Shown here: positions 1 through 6,479 of the stretch, one piece after another
How the letters are laid out: the number at the start of each line of letters is the position of its first letter
How positions within the stretch are numbered: the stretch's first letter is position 1
Origin: JASFUX01 sp050050115
GTDB lineage: Bacteria > Pseudomonadota > Alphaproteobacteria > Caulobacterales > Maricaulaceae
Assembly (NCBI GenBank): GCA_050050115.1
Contig: JASFUX010000045.1
Span: forward strand, 1-16,408
Length of the DNA: 16,408 nt
Direction: 5' to 3'
Position numbers and translations under genes: made by a program
Notes under the pieces: generated by a model
Databases searched by the model: none
What the model was told of the DNA's origin: nothing
Seen by the model: the letters and a program-made list of their open reading frames with translations, nothing else

Positions 1-1802
1 TTCCCGAACTCATCCGGCACGACCCCCGGAGGCGGAGGAACGCCGTCCGCCGGCGTCCAGGTGCCGGGCTGACCGCCGAGGCTGGTGATGTCGACGACGC
101 CGTCGTCAAAGCCGATGCCGGTCGCCGTGCCGAAGGGATTGGCGAACGAGAACCGACGGTAGCGCTCAACGACGTCCTTTTCGTCGACGGTGTAGCGAAC
201 GCCGAACGTCGCGTGCCACCTTTCCAGGAAGTCGTAGTCGAACTGCGTGAACACGCCGAGTGAATCGCCCGTGCCCTCAGCTTCGGTGTAGTTCAAAGCC
301 CGCAACGGGTTCGCCGGCGCCGGCGTGTTCAGGAACCCGGCGCCCGTGCCCGCCACGCCGTTGAACATTGCGTTCGGCAGGTAGCAGCCGAACGCGCCGC
401 CAAAGGCGCAGTAGACCGGATTCTCAAGCTCCGCTTGGTTCGGCATCGTCGTCGCGACAGGCTGATAGTAATCCTCGCGGTACTGATAAATACCCGCAAG
501 CCACTGCAGCGGCCCGTCGTGCGTCGAGATGAAGTTGATTTCGTTGGAGTACCAGAACCGGTCCTCGGTGTAGTCGAGAATGTAGTTCGGGTAGATCGTC
601 GTGACGCCCGATCCGGCGGGCGGGGCGGCCTGAAGCGCTAACGGCAGCGGGGCGCCGACGAGGAACGGGCTCGGCGCGTTCGCGGCCGACCACCAGTACA
701 GATCGTAGGAGTTCACCGGCGTATTGTTGAAGCGGTCATCCAGCAGGTGGTACTCGTAGTGCGCGCCGCCGGCGAGGTATTTCACGTCGAAGCTAGGCGC
801 ATGATAGATCGCCTCGAACCGCGCTTCGTCCGCATACTCAAGGTTCGCCGAGCTGGTGAAGTTCGAGTTGAACGCGAACGGGTCGCCGTAGAGTGCGCCT
901 GGGTTCGCGGTGAAGGAGCCTTCAATGTCGCCGCTCGGCACCAGCAGCCCGAAGTCCGCCGACGGGCCAAGCGGGTTGCCGCAATCGAACACCGTGTCGC
1001 AGTAGGCGATCGGCCCCGAGCCGCGCGTCCGTGCGCCCGGTGCGCCTTTGTTGTTGTAAGCCTGCGTGCCGGCGATCATCCAAAGCTCAAGGTTCTCGCC
1101 GACGTCGAACTCCAGTTGCGCGTCGATGAAGTAGCGATCGCGGCGACCGCCTTCGTTCTCGAGACCCGAATAGTTGCGGAAGTAGCCGTCCGCGATGTCG
1201 ACGTTTGTCGCGTCGATGCGGAACCGCGCCCAGTCGCTCAGCGGACCGGAAACGGTGCCGTGCTGCTCGTAGCGATCGTAATTGCCCGCGATGAACCGCA
1301 CCTCGGCCTCGAATTCTTCGGTCGGGCGCTTGGTGATGATGTTGATCGCGCCGCCCGCAGAGTTGCGGCCGTAAAGAGTGCCTTGCGGCCCGCGCACGAC
1401 TTCGATCCGGTCAATGAAGATCGGTTCGCGGTTGCCGGGCAGCGTGCTCGAGCTGTAGACGCCGTCGACGTAGTTGGCGACGCCCGGCTCGGTGCCGAAG
1501 TTGTTGGTCTGCCGGCCGACGCCGCGCAGGGTGATGCGGTCGTTTGCGCTCGTATAGGTCAGGCCAGGCACAAAGTTGGTGAGGTCCTGGACCGAGGTGA
1601 TCCCGATCTCGTCGCGCTGGGTGTCGGAGAACGCGGTGATGGCCACCGGCACGTCCTGAATGCTCTCGGCGCGCTTTTCAGCGGTCACGACGATGACGTC
1701 GCGGTCCTCGTCCTCATCGTCTTGAGCCAGCGCGCCGGTCAGTCCTGACGCCCCCATCACCAGCGCCAGCGCGGACGCGGTAGCCTTCAGTTGGAATTTC
1801 AT
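1..1802 (-). CDS. TonB-dependent outer-membrane receptor, C-terminus outside the window
   Basis: Outer-membrane active transporter: an N-terminal plug plus a beta-barrel, energised by TonB-ExbBD. I read 600 open codons from the ATG at 1802, preceded by a good ribosome site (GGGGAGAGGA). Residues 1-26 are a signal peptide ending A-L-A before Q27. An acidic stretch (DDEDEDRD) is followed by a TonB box, DVIVVTA, at 35-41. The plug follows, with typical motifs such as LRGVGRQTNN, YVDGVY, IEVVRGPQGTLYGRN and GGAINIITKRP. Two close cysteine pairs (268/274 and 465/473) probably make loop disulfides. Relatives are usually 750-900 residues, so the last barrel strands lie off the left edge. The plug motifs fit the proteobacterial class often annotated as siderophore/vitamin or unknown-ligand receptor. 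The ligand cannot be read from the sequence. A TetR-type operator copy lies about 290 bases upstream (2092-2115), suggesting co-regulation with the receptor at 2359-5400. Confidence 0.93.
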   Translation of the reverse strand, partial: MKFQLKATASALALVMGASGLTGALAQDDEDEDRDVIVVTAEKRAESIQDVPVAITAFSDTQRDEIGITSVQDLTNFVPGLTYTSANDRITLRGVGRQTNNFGTEPGVANYVDGVYSSSTLPGNREPIFIDRIEVVRGPQGTLYGRNSAGGAINIITKRPTEEFEAEVRFIAGNYDRYEQHGTVSGPLSDWARFRIDATNVDIADGYFRNYSGLENEGGRRDRYFIDAQLEFDVGENLELWMIAGTQAYNNKGAPGARTRGSGPIAYCDTVFDCGNPLGPSADFGLLVPSGDIEGSFTANPGALYGDPFAFNSNFTSSANLEYADEARFEAIYHAPSFDVKYLAGGAHYEYHLLDDRFNNTPVNSYDLYWWSAANAPSPFLVGAPLPLALQAAPPAGSGVTTIYPNYILDYTEDRFWYSNEINFISTHDGPLQWLAGIYQYREDYYQPVATTMPNQAELENPVYCAFGGAFGCYLPNAMFNGVAGTGAGFLNTPAPANPLRALNYTEAEGTGDSLGVFTQFDYDFLERWHATFGVRYTVDEKDVVERYRRFSFANPFGTATGIGFDDGVVDITSLGGQPGTWTPADGVPPPPGVVPDEFG

Positions 1803-2091
1803 TGATTTCCTCTCCCCTATTCGCGCGCGAGCGTCGCGAAGCACCCTCTTTACGAGGCTGGTTGGAGCGTGCGCCCCCTTAAATTCCGTTAACATGTTCC
1901 GGGTAGCCGTCAAACGCCTACCAGCAACAGGTACGGATGACGCTTGTGGACTGATGCACGTCGGCATCAGCCGTGCGCTTGGCGCACACCGTCTGCCGGA
2001 ATCCCGACCCGACGCTATATTTTTCGGATATTCTGCACTTCGGCGGCGGCGCCGCTCGACGCGCAAGAAGTGTTGAAGAAAGATCTTCTTT
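1803..2091. other. Long leader / promoter region of the first receptor
   Basis: This stretch, with 2116-2300, forms a gap of about 550 bases between the two receptor genes. I see no convincing gene in it. On the minus strand a TTGACG (-35-like) is at 1908-1913, followed 16-17 bases later by only a poor -10. A small hairpin, TTCGCG/CGCGAA (1820-1825 with 1835-1840), lies just above the ribosome site of the receptor. The word GTTAACATGT (1888-1897) is the reverse complement of a word in the cleavage-oxygenase promoter (8125-8134). The real start of transcription is uncertain: either near 1880, or further up near the TetR-like operator, which would make a leader of roughly 280 bases. Confidence 0.4.
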
Positions 2092-2115
2092 AATACCGAG
2101 CAATCGGTTTGTTAT
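2092..2115. promoter_or_regulatory. TetR-type operator, copy 1
   Basis: A dyad ACCGA-GCAA-TCGGT (2095-2108), with the flank AAT on the left and TTGTTAT on the right. Over 24 bases it matches 5546-5569 at 22 positions; both mismatches fall in the central spacer. Length and symmetry are typical of TetR-family operators. The only other copy I found sits in the promoter of the TetR gene at 5702, so that protein is the best candidate binder. The site has the same orientation relative to its downstream receptor gene as copy 2 has. Confidence 0.72.
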
Positions 2116-2300
2116 TTGTGATCGCGTACTTGCGCTTCACTGCCGCCGGCGCGCGACGACGCCGTCATCGAGTTCAGGCTTTCATCGCACGCAATAACAA
2201 GCGTCCCGCCAAGAGTCCTGTCGAAGTATTCGGTGGCCGGCGCGATCGCACAGCCCGCAAACGCCGCCCCTGTCCGAACGGAACAGCATTGGGGAGCCAA
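2116..2300. other. Intergenic stretch without a recognisable gene
   Basis: Between the operator copy and the terminator of the second receptor I see no reading frame with plausible composition or a start signal. Open frames here are short, arginine-rich and typical of chance frames in GC-rich DNA. A -10-like GTTATT at 2111-2116 on the plus strand, mirroring the tetR promoter layout of copy 2, leaves open a short transcript running right towards the palindrome at 2309-2334. Confidence 0.3.
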
Positions 2301-2334
2301 GAAAAAAACGCCCCGGGCCGATCGGCCCGGGGCG
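2301..2334 (-). terminator. Rho-independent terminator of the second receptor gene
   Basis: A perfect 26-base palindrome (2309-2334; half-arm CGCCCCGGGCCGA) is followed, in the minus-strand sense, by seven T (A at 2302-2308 on the plus strand). It starts 25 bases after the receptor stop codon at 2359. The GC-only lower stem plus T tract is a textbook intrinsic terminator for leftward transcription. The other side lacks a clear T tract, so it should be weaker for rightward transcripts. Confidence 0.9.
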
Positions 2335-2358
2335 AGTGTTTCTGGAGGGAGGGAGCCC

Positions 2359-5300
2359 TCAGAAGGTCTTGCGCAAGCCGACCTCGACGGTGCGGCCGAG
2401 CGGATTGCCGATGAACGGGTCGTAGCTGTACTGCTGACGCGTGAACGGCGGATCCTCATCGAGCGCGTTCTCGACAGAGAGGCTGAGCGTCAGGTCGGCG
2501 ACCCACGGCGGGCTATACTGGTAGTAGACGTTCGACGTGACGAAATCGTCGATCTGCGTGCCGTCGCGGTCGTCTTCCACGCCTTGGATGTAGCGCAGCA
2601 CGTAGCGCAGATTGTGATCGCCCACGGCGTAGTTCACCGTCGCGTTGCCGCGCAGCTCCGAGACGAGGTCCCCGTCCCGGCTGTAGTTGGCGAAGCCGAG
2701 CGCATCGACGGTCGGCGACAGCTGAACGCCGTTGAGCTCGAAGGCCTGAACCTCGTACTCGGTGATCTGCGTCGCCGACAGGCCGAGCATGATGTCCCCG
2801 CCAAGCCCGCCGAAGGTGTAGTTCACGTCATAGTCGAGACCGGTGGTGATCGCGCCGGGGCCGTTGCCGCGGACCGAGAGGATCGAGGTGATGTCGTCCC
2901 CGATCGTCGTGCCTTGGGTACAGCCTGCGGCGCCCACGCCGCCGATGAAGGTGATCCGGTCGATCAACGGCGCCGAGCAGTCGATGAGTTGGTTCTGTCC
3001 AAGCGCGGCGACGAACACCGAGTCGACGATGGCGTTGGGATTGATCTCTTTGATCTCGTCGATGATCTCGAAGGTCCAGTAGTCGACGCTGACCCGCAGC
3101 GCGCCGTCCATCGGCAGACCGGAGTCGAAGTTGAAGATCGCGCCGAAGTTGCCGACCTCCGCAGTCTCCGGCGACAGACCCGAGAGCGTCTCGAACTGCG
3201 AGCGAAGATATTTGTTGCCCGCGTTGTTGATCAGCCGGAGACCTGTCGAGATCTCGCCGGGCACGAAGCCCGCAGGCGGCGTGGCGTAGTTGGTGCCCCA
3301 CGAGCCGCGCAAAGTCACGAAATCGGTCGGCTCCCAACGCCCGGCGACCTTGTACACGGTCGCTCCGAGATCGGACTGCGGAAATTCCTCGCGCCGAACA
3401 GCGACCTGCATGCTCAGAGTGTCGAGCAGCGGCACCTGCAGCTCCCCGAAATAGGAATACTGCTGAGAGTCCGATCGGGTTTGATCATCCGAGGCGAAGA
3501 AGAAGTACGGCGTCTGACCAATCGGCGAGCAACCGACGTCGCCCGGCTGCTGGCCCGGCCACACACACGGCAGGACGTCGGGATCGATGAACTCGCTCGA
3601 CGAAGTCTCGCGGTTCTCCTCCTGGCGCCATTGCGCGCCGAACGCCCAGGCGACCTGACCGCCGGGCAGCTCGAACGGCGCGCTGCCCGCGACGAGGGCG
3701 TCGATCGTCAGATCGTCGCCGGCGTTCTCGGTCTGACGCAGATCGTAGAGCCACTCCGTCAGCTCGGCCGGGTTCTCGTTGCCGGCGATGTAGCGCGGGT
3801 TGGCCTGGCCGAACGTCTGGTTCTCCGCGTAGCTCGAAGAGAACGGATTCAAGTACATGCACCCGTTCTGGCCGGCCGCCGCGGGGTTCTGCGTGCCGAC
3901 CACGGCGTAGAACTCCGAGGTGGAGACCGAGCCGTTCATGTCGGTGTCAAGCGTGTCGAGGTCGAACGAGTCCGGCACGAGGTCTTCGGCGTTGCAGTTC
4001 GGACCGCCAAAGCCGTTGAGCGCTTCCTGCACGCGGTAGCCGAGCATGTCGGGCAGCGTTGAGTCGGTTACGGCGTGGTTGAAAGTCATCGACACCATCC
4101 AAGTGTCGAGCCAGCTTCCCGTGCCCATGAAGTTGTCGAACCGGCCGTCCAGGGTCGCGTTCGCGTTCCAGTTCTCAAGCTCAGTCCGCGGACCGGTCCC
4201 AACACCCCCCGTTCCGAGGTGCGGCGTGCCGCTCGGGCCGAAGAACAGCGATAGGAACTGATCAGCGGACGTTATGAACGGAAGAACGGCCGGATTGATC
4301 TGGCTGGCGTTCTGCGTGAGGAAATCGTCGAAGTAAGGGTTCGTGCGAGGCACGCGGAACTGAAACGCCGTGCCGCCGCCCGGCGCCGGACCTTCGTTCG
4401 CCTGGTAGGCCGCGACCGTGCCGATGTTCGGCACGATCGAGTTGCCATAAGCGAGCGACGCCTCGAAAGAGACGTTCTCCGACAAATCATCCGTAAACTG
4501 TGCGTATGCTCGATACTGATCGTATTCCTCGACCAGGTTGTAGCTATGGATCGCGTAGTTCCACCAGCACACCGGCAGTCCGCTGATCGTGCGGTATTGG
4601 CCTTCGACCGGACCGGAGCTGGCCTCGCACTCATCCTGTGAGAAGTCGGCCACGACGCCCGCGATGCCGAACGGCGCATTGAGCAGATAGGTCGAATAGT
4701 TGTGATACGGCGCCCAGGGCGTGTTGTTCTCGTCGAATGAACGAACCGCCCAGTCGCGATCGGTGATGTCGAGTTCGCTGCGGTGGTCCCACTCGAACGA
4801 GAACATCAAGTTGGCGCTCTCGAAGTCGTGGCCATAGAGCAGTCCGACGCCCCAATCGCCATCCGAGCCGTCGATCGCCTTGAACTCGCCGTCGACCTGC
4901 AGGCCGTCGAAGCTGTCTCGGGTGATGAAGTTGACGACCCCGCCCGTGGCGTCCGCGCCGTAGATCACCGCGCCGCCGTCCTTCAAGACCTCGGTCCGCG
5001 CCAGAGCGATCTGCGGAACCATGTTGGTGTTTTCGGTGAAACGCCGGCCGTTGAAGATCGTCAGGGTGCGTCCGAAACCAAGGCCGCGCAGATTGATGGC
5101 GCTCGAGCCGATGTTGCCGTAGCCGGTCTGAAACTGGTTGGTGTCCCCCACCGTCGAGCCGACGATAGAGAGCGATTTGATGAACTCGAGCGCGTCCTGG
5201 TTGCCTTGCAGGAATGAATCCTCGGACGTGTAGACGTCCACCGGCAGAGCCGCGGACTCCGACGCGCCTTCGATCAGCGAGCCGGTGACGACGATGACGT

Positions 5301-5400
5301 CTCCGGCTTCTTCGTCGTCCTGCGCGACCGCGCCCGTCCAACCGGCGAGTCCCAAGACAAGCGCCGCCGCGGACGCACTTCTCCAAAGGTGATGTTTCAA
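2359..5400 (-). CDS. TonB-dependent outer-membrane receptor with an EF-hand-like loop
   Basis: Complete receptor of 1013 residues. I start it at the TTG at 5400, which has GGGAGGAC at the right spacing and gives a proper signal peptide (1-26, cleavage after A-V-A, then QDDEE). An open frame extends up to 5472, but the added residues would spoil the signal peptide. The TonB box is DVIVVTG at 34-40. Plug motifs include INLRGLGFGRTL, FNGRRF, VLKDGGAVIYGADATGG and VVNFITRD. The last residue is phenylalanine (GLRKTF), as expected for barrel insertion. Two features are unusual: a full EF-hand calcium-loop pattern, DTDMNGSVSTSE, at 485-496, and exactly eight cysteines falling into four nearby pairs (258/278, 469/514, 612/624, 808/827), likely disulfides in extracellular loops. 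The gene is followed by a strong terminator and diverges from a TetR gene across a shared operator. Ligand unknown. Confidence 0.95.
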   Translation of the reverse strand: MKHHLWRSASAAALVLGLAGWTGAVAQDDEEAGDVIVVTGSLIEGASESAALPVDVYTSEDSFLQGNQDALEFIKSLSIVGSTVGDTNQFQTGYGNIGSSAINLRGLGFGRTLTIFNGRRFTENTNMVPQIALARTEVLKDGGAVIYGADATGGVVNFITRDSFDGLQVDGEFKAIDGSDGDWGVGLLYGHDFESANLMFSFEWDHRSELDITDRDWAVRSFDENNTPWAPYHNYSTYLLNAPFGIAGVVADFSQDECEASSGPVEGQYRTISGLPVCWWNYAIHSYNLVEEYDQYRAYAQFTDDLSENVSFEASLAYGNSIVPNIGTVAAYQANEGPAPGGGTAFQFRVPRTNPYFDDFLTQNASQINPAVLPFITSADQFLSLFFGPSGTPHLGTGGVGTGPRTELENWNANATLDGRFDNFMGTGSWLDTWMVSMTFNHAVTDSTLPDMLGYRVQEALNGFGGPNCNAEDLVPDSFDLDTLDTDMNGSVSTSEFYAVVGTQNPAAAGQNGCMYLNPFSSSYAENQTFGQANPRYIAGNENPAELTEWLYDLRQTENAGDDLTIDALVAGSAPFELPGGQVAWAFGAQWRQEENRETSSSEFIDPDVLPCVWPGQQPGDVGCSPIGQTPYFFFASDDQTRSDSQQYSYFGELQVPLLDTLSMQVAVRREEFPQSDLGATVYKVAGRWEPTDFVTLRGSWGTNYATPPAGFVPGEISTGLRLINNAGNKYLRSQFETLSGLSPETAEVGNFGAIFNFDSGLPMDGALRVSVDYWTFEIIDEIKEINPNAIVDSVFVAALGQNQLIDCSAPLIDRITFIGGVGAAGCTQGTTIGDDITSILSVRGNGPGAITTGLDYDVNYTFGGLGGDIMLGLSATQITEYEVQAFELNGVQLSPTVDALGFANYSRDGDLVSELRGNATVNYAVGDHNLRYVLRYIQGVEDDRDGTQIDDFVTSNVYYQYSPPWVADLTLSLSVENALDEDPPFTRQQYSYDPFIGNPLGRTVEVGLRKTF

Positions 5401-5518
5401 GCTGTCCTCCCCATCCTCACGCTGTTTGTTCAGCGAGAGATCTTTCGCGGCGGCGGGCGGCCGCGACCCCATCCAACGATCCGCTCTTGTTTATGCTGTT
5501 CACCTATTGAACGAAGAT

Positions 5519-5547
5519 TCCATAATGACCTGATTTCCTATTGTAAA
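5519..5547 (-). promoter_or_regulatory. Candidate promoter of the second receptor
   Basis: Read leftwards: TTTACA (-35, plus-strand 5542-5547), a 17-base spacer, then TATGGA (-10, plus-strand 5519-5524). The operator dyad at 5549-5562 abuts the -35 box, so a bound repressor would block polymerase. This predicts a leader of about 110 bases before the TTG start. Confidence 0.5.
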
Positions 5548-5571
5548 TACCGAGTGATCGGTTTGTTATAT
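5541..5571 (+). promoter_or_regulatory. Candidate promoter of the TetR gene at 5702
   Basis: TTGTAA (5541-5546) and TTATAT (5566-5571) are separated by 19 bases, or 18 if the -10 is read as GTTATA. The spacing is slightly long, so this is tentative. The operator dyad would lie within the spacer, which is the classic layout for TetR autorepression. Confidence 0.35.
5546..5569. promoter_or_regulatory. TetR-type operator, copy 2
   Basis: A dyad ACCGA-GTGA-TCGGT (5549-5562) inside a 24-base stretch repeated at 2092-2115. It lies between the divergent receptor (start 5400) and TetR gene (start 5702) and overlaps candidate promoter elements of both. A single repressor dimer pair here could shut off both directions. 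Confidence 0.78.
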
Positions 5572-5589
5572 TGAAGACACAGTGTTGCT

Positions 5590-5624
5590 GATGCGCTGCG
5601 CAGCCTGCGGAGGCTGCGCGCATC
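5590..5624 (+). other. Leader hairpin upstream of tetR
   Basis: The arms GATGC + GCGCAGCC (5590-5594, 5598-5605) pair with GGCTGCGC + GCATC (5612-5624). That is 13 base pairs with one three-base bulge (GCT) and a six-base loop. No T tract follows, so it is not an intrinsic terminator. It lies between the candidate promoter and the ATG of the TetR gene and could shape mRNA stability or serve as a further protein-binding dyad. Confidence 0.5.
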
Positions 5625-5701
5625 AACTATGACAAGAATTCTGCAATCTGGCAGAAGGACCTGGCCGGGACGCTCGGGTCCGGCTGTCGAGAGGGACGAG
5701 C

Positions 5702-6439
5702 ATGACGGATGACCTGATGAAATCAGGCGCCGAGGCGAAGAAGCGCGCGAAGCGGACGAACCCCGAACGCTCCGCCGCGACCCGCAAAAAGATCATGCGC
5801 GCCGTCATCAACATCCTGCACAAGAAGGGTTTCAGCGCGCTTTCGAACACCGCGATCGTCGAGGGCGCAGGCGTGTCGAGCGGCGCGCTCATGCACCATT
5901 TCCCGAGCCGGCCGCGCCTGCTCGCTGAGATGGTCGAGTACGCCTACGACCGCCTCGCGCAATATCGCGCGCGCCAGCTCGAGGCGCTCCCGTCCGGCCT
6001 CGCGCGCTTTCGCGCCGTCATCGACCTCGCCTGGGCGACCGCGCGCATGCCTGAAGGCATCGCGGTGAACGAAGTGCGGATCAGTGCACGGAGCAATCCG
6101 GAGTTCGCCGAAGCCGTCAGGCCGATGCTGTCGGCGATCGCCAACGACTACGGCCGTTTCATCGGGCGGCTGGTTCACGAAGCGGGCCTGACGCCCAACA
6201 AGGAGATCCACGGGCTGACGGCCTGCACGGCGCTGGCAGTGCGCTCGCTGGCGATCGACCGGATGACCTATCCAAGCGCGCAGATGGTAGAGAATATCTT
6301 GCTTTCGCTGCGGCGATTGCGCGAGGACCTCATCGTCGCGCAGCTGGGCGAAGAAGCCCGCCAGGATCCGTCGCTGCGCGGCGTTCCTGGCGACGACTCC
6401 ATCCTCGCCGAGTTGCGCGCCGGGCCGTCTAAACGCTGA
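5702..6439 (+). CDS. TetR/AcrR-family transcriptional repressor
   Basis: 245-residue regulator. A basic N-terminal arm (KKRAKR) leads into the TetR DNA-binding domain at about 26-75: TRKKIMRAVINILHKKGF, then the helix-turn-helix AIVEGAGVSSGALMHHFPSR, then the usual helix 4. The rest is an all-helical ligand-binding/dimer domain with no close family signature that I recognise. The start is the ATG at 5702, with GAGAGGGA upstream; an in-frame ATG lies five codons on. It is transcribed away from the receptor at 2359-5400 and shares with it an operator-like dyad that recurs upstream of the other receptor. The most likely role is local repressor of both receptors and of itself, released by an imported ligand or a derivative. 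That role is inference; the family call is firm. Confidence 0.92.
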   Translation: MTDDLMKSGAEAKKRAKRTNPERSAATRKKIMRAVINILHKKGFSALSNTAIVEGAGVSSGALMHHFPSRPRLLAEMVEYAYDRLAQYRARQLEALPSGLARFRAVIDLAWATARMPEGIAVNEVRISARSNPEFAEAVRPMLSAIANDYGRFIGRLVHEAGLTPNKEIHGLTACTALAVRSLAIDRMTYPSAQMVENILLSLRRLREDLIVAQLGEEARQDPSLRGVPGDDSILAELRAGPSKR

Positions 6440-6453
6440 GCGCCCGGGCTCAG
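6436..6453. terminator. Weak stem-loop between convergent genes
   Basis: CTGAGC (6436-6441) and GCTCAG (6448-6453) flank the six-base loop GCCCGG. They cover the stop of the TetR gene and the 40-base gap before the stop of the cleavage oxygenase on the other strand. There is no T tract on either side, so a bidirectional terminator is only possible, not shown. Confidence 0.3.
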
Positions 6454-6479
6454 ATCGTCCGTCGTTGAGTCGACCTCGA

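Noticed and set aside
1597..1609. Third operator-like copy (ACCGAGGTGATC) inside the first receptor gene
   Set aside because: The right arm reads TCCCG rather than TCGGT and the flanks do not match, so the dyad is absent.
747..1748. Plus-strand frame of 333 codons opposite the first receptor
   Set aside because: Shadow with Arg/Val-rich composition and no motif; the receptor frame on the minus strand is open throughout and family-like.
2112..2459. Small minus-strand frame between the receptors
   Set aside because: It crosses the terminator and the end of the receptor gene in another frame and has no ribosome site or recognisable content.
2233..4062. Long open frame on the plus strand (609 codons) opposite the second receptor
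   Set aside because: Its product is Arg/Val/Ala/Asp-rich without any domain pattern, as expected for the antisense frame of a GC-rich gene; the minus-strand receptor has signal peptide, plug motifs and terminator.
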